Assembly: GCA_949825065.1 (NCBI GenBank)
Contig: OX463854.1
Coordinates: 13,429,112-13,493,111 of the forward strand
Length of the DNA stretch: 64,000 nt
Reading direction: 5' to 3'
Origin: Odontocerum albicorne
Lineage: Eukaryota; Arthropoda; Insecta; Trichoptera; Odontoceridae
The position numbers and the translations under genes are program-made. The notes under the pieces were generated by a model. That model had not been told where the DNA came from, made no database searches, and saw only the letters and a list, made by a program, of their open reading frames with translations. Shown here piece after piece: positions 44,495 to 55,711 of the stretch. Positions within the stretch are counted from its first letter, which is position 1; every line of letters starts with the position of its first letter.

Positions 44495-46215
44495 ACAAGA
44501 AAATACTATCATCATCATCGTACCTACATCGAGAATAAGATGTCATTGTAATTAGCCAGCTTCGTTTCTCCAAAAATTGTTATGGAATAACATTTATTTT
44601 ATTAGTACGAAGTGATTTGAATATGCTAAATGGATTTGTTTTTTCATTTCAAATTAAAATAAAACACTTGGATCTTTATTTTAAGCTGCCAAATAAAATG
44701 TATGCTTCAAGTGGAATCGTAAATTGTATGAGTTTTCAAGTAAAAACATTTTATCATCACCCAATACTTGCGAGTTTGAATCACATGAACATCAGTTAAG
44801 TTTTTGTGTACCTAAACTTCCTAAGTTTTTTGTAAACTTAGCTGAATCGGGTTTGGATCTAAGAGAGATATTTGTTTTCCGAGAGTTTTACTTTTTTGTT
44901 TGTTTAACCATGAAATTCCATTGTATTTAAGTTAACTTTATGAAATATTAACATTAAAAAAAATAATACGTTTCGATGACTGTCGTGTTCAGAAAGCTTA
45001 AAAGGTGACCTACGATATATTTCGAAAGCGTTAGAGTATTAATATTCACGACAATTCCGTAAAAAAGTATAATGATGATCGCAAACAGCGTATCACTTAA
45101 GACTTTCAGGTGAAAACGCCAACGATGGCTGATTTTGATGAACGCATTCAACGTACTCATTTCATAATAATTGAAAAAAAAATGCAAAAACTGATGATTT
45201 CACAGATAAAATCCACCTGCATTTAAGACAATAATGTGAAAATGCTTACATAAGATCATTTATAAAAAATATTAGACGCTAAGCTAAATATCATAAAATA
45301 ATAAATCTTGTAGTTTTTGTTAAGTCATAAAAGTTAACTGAAGTATTAATTTAAAAAAATTTAAATCGATGATAATGCTCCCTTATAAAGTTTTACTCAA
45401 TAGGCATTATCGTATAATAAGTTCTCTAATTGATGCCGTACACAAGTGAGCAATAAACATACATATCTAAATTCATCACATCACAGCACTGAAAATACTG
45501 GTTCAAAAGAGTACACCAGAAACCAATTATTTAAAAAAGTAAAGCGTTCTCAAAGCGACATTCAAGTCGTTCACCATTTTCTGTTTGAGGCAAAATCAAA
45601 TAAAACCAACCTTCCACCCCGCTTTCTCAGATAATCCTCTCTACTTTGGAGAGAAAATAAGGAAAAAGAAAGAAATTGTTCACTTTAGAGAATATACAAG
45701 TTTAAATGTTTTGTTGCAGTGGTTCTCTTGATACAAAAAGTAGAAAACCTATTGTTGAAATAAGTTTATAATTCATTTCGCCATTTTTTTTTTCACAATA
45801 AAAAGAATCTATTATTTTTTTCAAAACTATTATACTCGTATTATTCACATAAATAATTAAAACAGGGCTGAAATGAATGTTTTCAACACAAGTTAAAAAA
45901 AATTGTACGTGTATATTTTGGTTGTTTACTACCTGTAACATGTATAAAATCCCGCAGTTTGTTTTGCATATTTTTAACTCTGAAACGATACAGTCATATT
46001 AAGGCTGTGTTTGTGTTTTCAAATCATTAACAAAGGTTAAACAAACTTAGCATCAAACAATGCATTTTGAAATGCACGAACGTTTTATTTAATAGACCAA
46101 TATTTATTTTCTTTTTCTGTTCATCGCGTGTCATCAATGTATTGTAGAACGTCATGGTCCTGAGCCATGTTGAATGCATCATCTTGCTTAGATCCATCCA
46201 CCATATGGGACGTTT
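44495..46215. other. background, nothing recognised
   Basis: Several 60-80 codon frames on both strands, none with a motif. TACTCGTA occurs at 45,833. Confidence 0.5.
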
Positions 46216-46221
46216 TACCTC

Positions 46222-46290
46222 AACTATCTTCGTGATCATCAACTTTTTTCATTCGTGATCATCAAATTTTTTCATCCATGATCATCAAAA
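46222..46290. repeat. about 24-bp tandem repeat, three units
   Basis: GTGATCATCAACTTTTTTCA, GTGATCATCAAATTTTTTCA and ATGATCATCAAAAACAG follow each other directly. Confidence 0.85.
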
Positions 46291-46499
46291 ACAGACTTTT
46301 GTTATTCCTTCTGGCAAACGTGTTCAATGTTTGTTAAGATTTATTTTACCACGTCTCGTACCATTTTCAATACCACGTCTCAAAGACATCTACGAGACCC
46401 ATGTTATATTTTTTTTACCATGTTTTTATTCCATACCACGCTTTGAAGAATTATAAATAATTTTCTAAATTAATTTGATTTCTTCTAAGTATAGACTGG

Positions 46500-47490
46500 T
46501 AAATAATATTTTCATCCGATGTTTTACAGCTGATTTTCCTATTCGAACTCGTCTTCGGATATCTGTTTCACATTCCTCATTCTTTGAAATGAGAGCACTT
46601 ACGTAGATAAATCCGTGAACGTCTTTGTTATTATTTAACAAAGTCTCAAATCGGTCTGTGACAACAAATTTTCTTTTAATTTTGTTTATTTCTGGTCCTG
46701 GTATGCAGTCGTCTATTTCAACTTGTTAAAGGAGCTCGGCCATCTTATCTTCGACGTTAGTTATTATAACTTTTGAACTCTCCTACACTTTAGAGTAAGA
46801 TATTTACCGTGAGCTTCACACCAAAACACCACATTCTAACTTACTGTACACCAGCTCACTGCAAGAGATCTAAAAATCTCTCCGCTCATAAATGATAGAG
46901 ATTCATGTCATAAACCTTAATGCTCTATAAGCAGACTCACCCAATACCTTCATATGAGGACCAAAAAAGAGCCTACTGTTAAAATAACGACCATTTTTTT
47001 ATGCATTCTACTCTCTGAATCATAAGTCAGTTTAGAGTGTCTACAGCATTTAAAAACAATTGATTTGAAAAAAGACAAGAATTTCTATTTCTGAATATTG
47101 AAGTTAAGTTTATTAAGTTAACTTCACATCCAAACAGCGTTTACGTTTAACTTAAACTGTACACATTCATTGTAAGAAGACATTTTTATATGGACCTTTA
47201 AATCGCTAGTGAATTGTTCAAATCGAGTGTCCCTTGTTACAGAACTAGTATCGTTGATAAATATTAGTAAATGAGTAGGCCCAAAATTTTACAATGAATT
47301 AATTAGATTTATATAATCCATAAGACAAAAATTGTCTCCTTTCGGTTAAGAATGGAAAACAAACAATAAAGAAATCTGAGACCCCAAAGCTATCCCTTTT
47401 ATCAAGAAACCATTTGTGGTTAACCCAATCGAAAGCCTACGAAAATCCGTGATAGGATCAATCAATTTATTTTCCAGCATTCAAAGTTCT
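46500..47490 (-). pseudogene. decayed LINE reverse transcriptase
   Basis: On the minus strand, near 47,400-47,430, A-F-D-W-V-N-H-K-W-F-L corresponds to the RT motif A-F-D-x-V-N-H. It is followed by R-R-Q-F-L-S-Y (the substrate-binding loop) and L-G-P-T-H-L-L-I-F-I-N-D (the G-x-L-G-P-L-L-F-x-I-Y-I-N-D block) around 47,230-47,290. The catalytic Y/F-A-D-D region lies beyond and is not readable. Several shifts separate the blocks. It could belong to the same family as the 15-kb LINE. Confidence 0.6.
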
Positions 47491-48188
47491 CGAAACGTTA
47501 TCTTTAAATCATAATACTCGTAGATAAGAAATAAACCAGAATATAAAGATTTTCCTTCCGAGAAGTTAATGGTTCACCCTGAAGAAGACCCAAATGAAGG
47601 TTTTATACTTATGAGAAAGACACCTTGATCTATTTCGGTAGTTGCCATGGTTACTGCTATATCTCATATTTAAATGATGTTTTGCAGACCATGAATCAAA
47701 TTATTGATGAGTATCCCTATTGTTGTTCCCAGGTGTTGTTCTATTGTTGTTCCCAGGTGAATTGCGATAAGTCAACAGAATATGTCACCAAGCGATTTGT
47801 GGCAAAGAGACCTGTCTATTATTTTAAAATGTAAAAATATCATAGGTGAGGAATAAACTGTTATTCTTAATCCCAGATTCCGCAACAGTGTGACAGCAAT
47901 CAGTGAGCTGGATTGTTTCGACACTTCTCGGAAAATGTGCAGGATGTAACTGTACATCACATAGTAGACTGCTTGTTCATCTTCGCAGTCACATATTAGT
48001 AGGTTCAAAAAATGACTGAATAACTGATTGAAAAATTATTTAAAAAAAAATGTTTGTAACTGCAAACATTTTGTTAGCATATCATTTTTGATGAAACACC
48101 ATTTTTTCAAGTTAAAAAAATTAAGCAAAACTGTTTAATGATGTATTACTTATAGTTAAGGCATTAATATTGTGGAGGCTTAAGTACA
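47491..48188. other. background, nothing recognised
   Basis: Contains a short local doublet, CTATTGTTGTTCCCAGGTG, at about 47,716-47,760. No gene supported. Confidence 0.45.
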
Positions 48189-48303
48189 TTGTAATTTGTT
48201 TTATCAAACAATTTTTAGACTTGTTTGTGCTCCTCTGATGATGAGGTGAGCTTTGAAACCGGTAGGGTTATACCGTTACAAAAAAGTGGAATAAACAGTG
48301 TAT
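48189..48303 (+). repeat. foldback MITE-B, deleted copy
   Basis: The outer left end ATTGTAATTTGTTTTATCA and the complete right arm (GATGAGGTGAGCTTTGAAAC, then CGGTAGGGTTATACCGTTAC, GTGGAATAAACAGTGT) match 36,164-36,359. The inner left arm is missing, so this copy no longer folds fully. Confidence 0.8.
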
Positions 48304-48340
48304 GTTTAATCCTGTTCCGCTCACGTTTTACCCATTTACT

Positions 48341-48770
48341 GATTTGGTCGATTGAAGATCATTATGATCTTGCTTTTAGTGGGGGGAAACCAGCAAATAA
48401 GCAAAAAATAAGTATAAACAGAATTAAACAGTTTTGGATTATTTAAAAAAAATCGTAATCACTTTATTTATGTCGGAAATAAAAAGCTTTTTTTTTCAAA
48501 CGTCGTTATATCAAAACATACTAATTTGCATTAAATCTCTAAAAGCGATCATCATCCGGTTTGGTCGATTGAATATCATTATAATCTTGCTATTGGTTGT
48601 GTGAAACCAGCAAATAAGCAAAAAATATATAAAAATTGAATTTAATCATTTTGGATTATTAAAAAAAATCGTTCTCACTTTCTTTATGTTGGAAATCAAA
48701 AGTTTTTTTTGTCAAACATCGTTACATCAAAACATGTTCGAATTAAAACTCTAAAAGCGATCATCACCTA
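48341..48770. repeat. two-copy tandem duplication, 217 bp unit
   Basis: TTTGGTCGATTGAAGATCAT at about 48,343 recurs as TTTGGTCGATTGAATATCAT at about 48,560. AAACCAGCAAATAAGCAAAA, the TTTTGGATTATT block and CTAAAAGCGATCATCA follow in both copies. Confidence 0.88.
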
Positions 48771-49602
48771 ACAGAAAGTTTGCGCTTTTGAAAAACAAAT
48801 TGAAACGTCAAAAGCAGATAATCGATCGTTTTAAACCCAGCATTGGGTATTCCCACCCAACTCAGGTTAACTAGTCCGTTTTCCAAGCCGATAATTCCCA
48901 ATCAGTTTCCGCTTCAGTCAAGCATTAGTTTTAAAACGATGCTTTCAGCATTACCAGGGCTCGTAGCGAAATGCTCACTTTTAGGGTTTTCGCAATTGAT
49001 TTTTCAATTTGCCTTGAAACTCGAAATGGCTGATGCCTCTTGCTATATCTAAATTATTCAACTGTTCAAATTGAAATTTGAAGTTCTCTTTTTTATACAA
49101 GAAACAGATGTTGCGAAAAAAATTAGGTTGGGTTTTCAATCGAATTTTTATACAACGAATATAAACACAGGAGCTTGCCTTCGTTGTGGTTTTTTTTTCA
49201 TTACCAGGGAGACAAAAGGAGATCTATGGAGCTTCTTGTAAGGTTGCGGGGTGGTTAAATTTTACAAAAGTTACGTATTCAATTATAAAAATAAAATGTA
49301 CACACGACAAAAATATCATTCATAATATCATCTTTAATAATTATAATTATTGATCCAGTTAAAAAAACTATTTATCCAGTTAAATAAAAAACCTATATAG
49401 AGGTTGTGAGATTAACGTAACTTAACTCAGTTTTCATTTTAACGTTACTCACGGTTGTAGATGTAAAATTACATTTCACTTTGTTAATTGTGCTTTATTT
49501 CTTAAATTAAATATCGTTTTGTATTTCAATAATGTGCCAATTGCTCACATAACAGAATAATTTGAACAGATACATTTTCTGATACAACCAAAAATTAACA
49601 TC
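48771..49602. other. background, nothing recognised
   Basis: No gene or repeat identified. Confidence 0.5.
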
Positions 49603-49800
49603 CTTTGTGGTTCAGTTTGTAAGACATTTGTCTTTTATTCCTGTGGTGGAGGTTCAATTTCCGTTGGAAAACAGTTTCTTATTGAAAAACGTTCTATTGT
49701 GTTGCTTAAATGTCTTTCTGGTTGGTTGAAATGGCCACATGGGAATTAGCCCGCCAGGTTACACTGTTTGAAAAGAAAGTGTGATTTAATACAATGCAAT
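49603..49800 (+). repeat. SINE family 1 (copy f)
   Basis: Box A-like GTGGTTCAGTTTGTAAGACA, box B-like GGTTCAATTTCCGTTGG, body TTCTGGTTGGTTGAAATGGC and CACATGGG, and tail AGCCCGCCAGGTTACAC. This is one of the clearest members of the family. Confidence 0.75.
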
Positions 49801-50084
49801 ACATCAATGTGAATAAATATATACAATCTTCGTGTATTTGACCGAAACGTGAACGATTGTGGATAATGAATAAACGTCTTCAAGAAGTGGTGCTGATAAT
49901 GATGCACTGGATCTCTTAGACGGTCATAAGAACGAACCGCTCCATCGTGCAAGATTCGACGTCATGTCTGAATGTCTGAAATTTGATTACAGAGCATATA
50001 ACGTTTTTATGGACACATTTTCAAGTGAAAGGCAAATACCTAAGAAAGGCTTATAGTTATACTCGATGACCTCCTCAACTTGGT

Positions 50085-50300
50085 TGGGAAAACACTTATC
50101 TACTAGCCTGGAGACTGTGGGTTTATTACCCGTTTATTTTAAGACTTTTTAAAAATGGGTTTCTGTGTGATTTTAACCTTGTGTTTTCAAAGAAGATTTT
50201 ATTATCACCTTTGAGAATGGCTGGAAGATATTTCCACATTTCAACAAACCAGACAGGTTGTATTGTATACAAGGGAAGTGTTATAAATATGTGTTATGTT
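50085..50300 (+). repeat. SINE family 1 (copy g)
   Basis: Head TTGGGAAAACACTTATCTAC with GTGGGTTTATTACCCG in place of box B, body AAGATATTTCCACATTTC, tail AACCAGACAGGTTGTATTGT and ATACAAGGGAAGTG. Confidence 0.65.
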
Positions 50301-50734
50301 TTTTTTTAACTGTAGTATCTGTTTAAAAAAATGTATAGATTTAAAGCAGTGAAAATGTGCATCCTTTATCTACAAAAGGCTGTTTTTTTGCATTGTTAAA
50401 TACTTGTACTCGAAGATTCACCTTTCTATTAAAACTGCTTAATTTTTTAATGATAAAATGTGGATAATATATTTAAAAATAAAAATAAATAACTGCTAAA
50501 TATTCCATATGGAACATGTATTTTTTTTATTCACTTAAGAAAATAGATACATTATTTTGCAGTGAACTTTCGCGTGAAAGGCATTGCTTAAAGTCATACT
50601 GAGAAAGATAAAATATTTTAAATCAATCATGTGAATTCTTTTTTTGTTTTCATATTTTTTTTAAATCATGAAAATTTCAATACAAGATTCGTTAATTTAA
50701 ATTCATATAAACTAATTAATATTTTAAAAGGCCT

Positions 50735-50875
50735 GTCTTTCATCCCAGGGATGCGGGCTCACTTCTCAATCTGGTTTTTACTTAAAGGGAATTCAACATA
50801 CATGTGATTGGTTGGAAAAGATTGTCACATGATGAGGATAATACATAGTATTTAATATTTGCGAATAAAACGACT
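50735..50875 (+). repeat. SINE family 1 (copy h, partial)
   Basis: CCTGTCTTTCATCCCAGGGA, CAATCTGGTTTTTACTTAAA and TGATTGGTTGGAAAAGATTG, then CACATGATGAGGATAATAC, are the family blocks in order. The tRNA-like head is strongly altered. Confidence 0.6.
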
Positions 50876-51370
50876 ATTATTAACACTCTGAAGATCTATG
50901 GACCATATTTGATATACACATAAAAAGACATGGACATATTTTGCGAAAGAAGTAGGCTGAAAATATTTAATTTAAAATTCAAGCATTTCTTTATTGTCCT
51001 GTCATCCAATTGTTGAACGATTGCAATAAATTCGAACGTTAAAGGTTTGATTTTTTACTATAACCAAACATTTTAGTGATAACATTTAGACTTTTGAATG
51101 TATTTTTTACATTCTTTGTAAGAAGTTGGTGATTAGCAGTCAACCTTACATCCGTCAGATTGTAATTTTTACTGTGGCTAAAATACAAAACTCAATGACC
51201 TAAAAAAATATTTCACTAAAATCAATAGTCACACTAAAAATAAAGTTAGATTTTATATAATTAATCAGATTGTTCTACAATATATAACGAAATTGTAAGA
51301 AAATACAATGAATATAATTTGGGTGTGTGCCTTTTACAAAAATCGAATTCCATAAATAAAATAATATTAT
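50876..51370. other. background, nothing recognised
   Basis: AT-rich with no frame or motif. Confidence 0.5.
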
Positions 51371-51560
51371 TTGAATTCAATTCATTTTCATAGGTACGGT
51401 AACATTGCTTCCCTGTTGTGCTCATGTGGATTGATCCACACTGTCAGTCACATAGTTGCGTGTCCAATCTGTTCCCGGAAGGACAAGGAGGATATTCATC
51501 GGGCCCCTACTGAGGCTGTATCATGGATAAAAAAAATTATTAGTAACATACAGAAACCAT
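51371..51560 (+). pseudogene. LINE C-terminal zinc-knuckle fragment
   Basis: The frame reads R-Y-G-N-I-A-S-L-L-C-S-C-G-L, then H-T-V-S-H-I-V-A-C-P, then S-W-I-K-K-I. The C-x-C-G...T-x2-H-I-x2-C-P pattern followed by a W-x-K/N-x-I ending is the C-terminal knuckle of many non-LTR polymerases (CCHC type). No upstream polymerase is readable, so this is the 3' coding end of a truncated copy. It lies about 420 bp from the LTR element. Confidence 0.55.
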
Positions 51561-51975
51561 TAAAGAGAAAAAAATGTTTTAAAAGTATTAAACGCAACAT
51601 CATCTTAATTATTTTGAAAAAATTCTCGCAAATCCTGTTTTTTTTTTAAATGTCATAAACGTTCATGCCAGTGGCCTATCCTTCTACCTCAGAAAAAAAA
51701 ACCTTCAAACAAACGTGCTTCGTGAAAGTATGGGGTATTCTTTTCAACACATCTGTCTCGAAAACGACTTCGTATATCACAAAAAATGGGTGTCTGTTTC
51801 TTTCTTGTACTTCCACCAACCCTTCTTATATTTCCCAATAATCCTTTGTCGACGACGATTTATGAAATCAGGTTTCATCAAGTAGAGTCTGAAGTATTTT
51901 AAGTACGGTACATTATTTCAAGAAATATATTTGGAAATATTTTTTTATTAGTATAATTTTCCGTTTTGGACTTAG

Positions 51976-51980
51976 ATATT
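51976..51980. repeat. target site duplication (left)
   Basis: ATATT directly abuts the LTR element and is repeated at 62,579-62,583. Confidence 0.85.
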
Positions 51981-53409
51981 TTCAGACTTTTTCCCTTTAA
52001 TTAATTAAGTTGGATTACTAAAAGCCTGGATGTTACAATGTATGACTCTTACTCCGGTAGCTCAGTATAGGTAAAACAAGGCTCAATAAGATCTCAAGAT
52101 GTCGTGGGAAGAGGTAGGCATTCGTCAGTGCTTGGGTAGGTATAAATACATAATGAAACACATATTTGCTGTTAATTGGTTATATATTTAATCCTGACGA
52201 GCTGATACTCCGTCAGGAAAATCAAATGGGCAGATTTCTCTCTGCTACTCCGCTAACCTTTCAGATGGACAGGCAGTCGAAGTAATTTATTATCACACAA
52301 CAGTCCGTTGCGGAAATGTGTCAATTCTCAAAGATTAGATCTGGCCAATCTCTAGAATACTCAAATATCACCATAAAATGACAAGCAAAAGAGGATAAAT
52401 AAGGTTGATCTTACTCCAATACAGGACAAAATGTATTATCCCAGATCCGCTTCAAGTGTATGACCAGGTCGACTCGTATATGGCCCTCTGACCTTATACT
52501 GTTACTACAGGGCCGCTGATGTGAAGAAATTCCCTCAGTGGTTGGCGACCGCCAATTCGTGCCGTAATACACCCACACGACTCAGTTCCTCGGGAATTTA
52601 CCGGACAAATTGTATCAAATAAGAATGAACAATCAAATGTGAGAAAAGCTTGTTCAAGTTCGCGAACAGCGTCAAGACGAGAATGATGTTGACTTGATAA
52701 CTTCGTGGCGAGAATGAGATCGGAAGATCGCGGTCCCTTAATTTAAGGGATCTCAGCCTAGCGCCGCCATTTTGGAACTCTATAGAAAGTCCCTCGCGAC
52801 CGTTAAAAAAATCATAAATCTTTTCGTTATTTTGCCAATGAATAGTCTATTTAAACTTTCACAGCGTAATTAAGTCGAGAATCCTTTTTGTATAACATCC
52901 GGTGAAACTTATTGTTTAAGAGACAATACTGGACCCTTCTTTTTTTAATGTATCTCGAGTGAATTGTTATTTTCAGCCGTTGTTTTCAATATTTAACTAT
53001 GTCCGTAATAAATTAAGCGCGACGTATTTCTTTAGAAAGGAGAAGAGAAATTTTTTGACCCCTTTTTTTCTCTCTCGCATGACAATCGCGGTCATAAAAG
53101 CGCCTTCGCCCTCGAAATATATCTTGCGCAAAGTTTTATTTTCTTTTCTTAGTAACAATAGTTATCTGTGACTGCAATAAAACAGATCGCAGACGGAACA
53201 CTAATTACCGATCCTCATAAAGTGTCGTGTATTTCTATACAAATGGGAAGACAAGCCAGCCACTCGAGGCAGTTAAGTTTGAAACAATAGGAAGCAATCC
53301 TTCTCGAAAATGACGCAAGATCTCCCTTTGACTGCTCTGGTTCACTATTTTTAATGGTTATTTTTTAACTACAATAAACTAATTGGTCGGCCGTACCCAA
53401 GTCCTGACA
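51981..53409 (-). repeat. 3' LTR
   Basis: Same 1,429-bp sequence as 61,150-62,578 at a constant offset of 9,169. On the minus strand it begins TGTCAGGACTTGGG and ends GTCTGAA. The plus-strand 70-codon frame at 52,959-53,171 is antisense to the element and present in both LTRs, so I do not call it a gene. Confidence 0.96.
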
Positions 53410-53690
53410 CTCCATTTTATGTTACCGAAGAAAAAAAAAATAAAAAAAAAAAAAAAATAATAATTCAAGTACTGATTACGGCCCTGTGTCAATTGGTCAT
53501 ACACCTGCTTGCCGAAACAAGGATTAGATACTATGCTAAAGGGCATGACGTTACTGGGTCATGCCGGATACGCTCGTGGACGATTTAATAAGCCCCTGCA
53601 TTTGCGAAAAGAGTAGGAAACCACGAAAAACTAACTCTCAGGGCTTCCCTATCTAAGAACACCTGGAAACAGTTAAACATTTTATAGAGC
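53410..53690 (-). other. sequence before the 3' LTR, with A/T run
   Basis: On the minus strand the bases directly before the LTR are ATAAAATGGAG, a weak polypurine tract candidate. A long T run (plus-strand A, about 53,430-53,460) lies just upstream. No gene. Confidence 0.4.
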
Positions 53691-53965
53691 AAGGCACAAT
53701 ACAGGAGAACATCAATTATCGCCTTCCCCTCAACATGGTTACACATAATAAGTCTTATTATTATTTTTACAAAAAAAAAAGAAACATACAACATTTAGGA
53801 TAACAAGACAAAACAGTCACAAGAGTAATGTTCAAGAACAGATACTATCGCCTTCTCTACAGCATGGTTACACATAATAATTCTTATTAATTTACAATAG
53901 AAAAATGTACAAACATTTAAGATTACAAAGGCAACACACTCACAAGAGTAATGCCCAAAAACAGA
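53690..53965 (-). repeat. about 130-bp tandem duplication inside the LTR element
   Basis: Plus-strand CATGGTTACACATAATAA near 53,733 recurs near 53,861. ATCGCCTTC before it and CACAAGAGTAATG after it are kept in both copies. Confidence 0.85.
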
Positions 53966-54349
53966 TCAAGTTACTTAATAGTAATTATGTTAGTTCACAA
54001 CGGCTTCCCCAGAACCGGATCCGATAGTCTGCACTTTTAGGGGCACTGATTTAGTTTCTTAACCTAATCACTTAAATTAAGGAAGCAAGGTGAGTTTCCT
54101 CCCGCTTGTCTGGTGATCTTTGATATTGCAAGATACAAGTCTGGCGATATATCAATAATGAGACTATATAAGACACATTTAACATACGATTTTCCATTAC
54201 ACGGCCCTGAGACACCACTCATAGGGGCGACATCTGACTATAGGCCTCCTCCAGGTCTAAAAAACTGACAAGAAACAGTTACACTTGGTTATACAATACA
54301 GCAAATATGTGTTTATAATATCATCACCTCGGGGATCGTCATCCCTTTA

Positions 54350-55145
54350 GTGCCAATTCTCGTGCTAGCCAGAGTCGTCAGTGCGACGCCCACCCACATC
54401 ACGGACGGTGCCAAAACTCGCATGATCCATAAAATACCATGGTTATCCGGGCACCGACGGTGCCATGAGCGTCCACCTAGACCGGGAGCACATGCAAATT
54501 TGGGTTCATGACGCCCATGGTTGGAGTCACACTCAACAACCCCCACTGGATGTATATAGGCCATCCGTAAGCCTCCACTGGATGTATATAGGCCATCCGT
54601 AAGCCCCCTACTGGATGTATATAGGCCATCCGTAAGCCTTTCGCTGATTGGTTGGAGCCTACTCCACAACCGTTGTCACCAGTGCGACACCCGCGGACCC
54701 AAATGGCGGAGCCAAGTTGTACATGTTGTCCACGCACAAAACTACGGTCGTCCTTGTCCCAATGGTGCCCACGAGCGCCCACCTAAGTCGTCGGTGCGAC
54801 GGCCGCAGAACCAACGGGCGGACCCAAGATACGCATGATGTCCCCACACCATGCTACCTACGTCCGGGTACCGATGGCGCCACGGACGCCTGCCCACCTG
54901 GACCGGACTGACAATAAAACCTTTGTCACCAGTGTGACGCCTGCGGACCCAAAGGGCGGAGTCCATACACACTACTATGGAGGTCCTGGTACCAATGGTG
55001 CCGCGAGCGCCCACCTCTGTCGTCGGTGCGACGGCCGCAGAACCAACGGGCGGAGCCAAGACGTGCATGACGTAGTCATATCATACTATGCACCTCCGTG
55101 TACCGATGGCGTCGCGGACGCCTGCCCACCTAGACCGGACTGACA
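54350..55145 (-). repeat. GC-rich minisatellite between pol and the 3' LTR
   Basis: Degenerate units of about 95-140 bp share the plus-strand anchor GTCGTCGGTGCGACGGCCGC, or its variant GTCACCAGTGCGACACCCGC, at about 54,374, 54,675, 54,787, 54,925 and 55,019. Two anchor types alternate, giving a dimer period of about 232-250 bp (GACCGGACTGACA at 54,901 and 55,133). Embedded is a separate three-copy 32-bp repeat, ACTGGATGTATATAGGCCAT, at 54,543-54,641. Frames are open on both strands only because of the high GC. The composition differs sharply from the rest of the element. Confidence 0.8.
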
Positions 55146-55624
55146 GTTACAATAAAAAAAATATACAAAACAACAAAAAAAATCATTGGCCGAAGCCTCA
55201 CAATTAAAGGATATCCCATCGAAAGCCCCCCTCACCAAAGCACGCACCAAATCCCTTTCATTCATACTTCCCAGCAGCACTTCCCAAACCCCTGTAGCAA
55301 CCCCACTCATTCCCTATCATGGAGCTGCCTTCCATTCAACCTATACGACCTCGTGCCAGGTGAGCGACCCTTGACAGAACAGGATAAGGAATTGGTAAGG
55401 ATGTATCCAATGTGACATCATGAGGAGGTGAGCGTCGACGCTCTATCAAAAGACGTGCATACAAACGCTATGCTATCAGCAAAAATTCACCACTCATTGT
55501 CCAGCACATGGTCTATTGAGCGCCACCATATTTTTTTTCTTGGAACATGGAAACCTAATTTGGTAAAACTGAATTACCACAAGTGCCACGGCAGCTCTCG
55601 CGTCAATTCACCGTAATGGAGCCT
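55146..55624 (-). other. spacer between pol and the GC-rich array
   Basis: No convincing frame in the element's orientation; a short A-rich patch lies at 55,146-55,185. An env gene would be expected here in an errantivirus, but none is visible. Confidence 0.5.
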
Positions 55625-55711
55625 TTATTCCACCTTGGCGATGTCTTTGACGCGAAATTTACCTGCCACTTTCCCCTTCAGGTCAGACAGTTCATATATT
55701 GTGTCGGAAAT
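55625..55711 (-). pseudogene. pol tail cut off by a stop codon
   Basis: Directly after the pol stop (TAA, 55,712-55,714) the same frame continues for 28 sense codons to another TAA at 55,625-55,627. It contains I-Y-E-L-S-D-L-K-G-K and G-K-F-R-V-K-D-I. This is the normal end of a GPY/F-type integrase C-terminal module, so the stop appears to be an acquired nonsense codon rather than the natural end. Confidence 0.8.

Noticed and set aside
52959..53171. 70-codon frame repeated identically at 62,128-62,340
   Set aside because: It lies inside both LTRs, antisense to the element, and is identical only because the LTRs are.
53430..53460. Poly(A) tail marking a processed pseudogene
   Set aside because: It lies inside the LTR element next to the 3' LTR, with no gene-like sequence beside it and no flanking duplication.
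54648..55143. Two plus-strand frames of 87 and 102 codons with a shared ending
   Set aside because: They are produced by the GC-rich tandem units; frames are open on both strands and no domain is visible.
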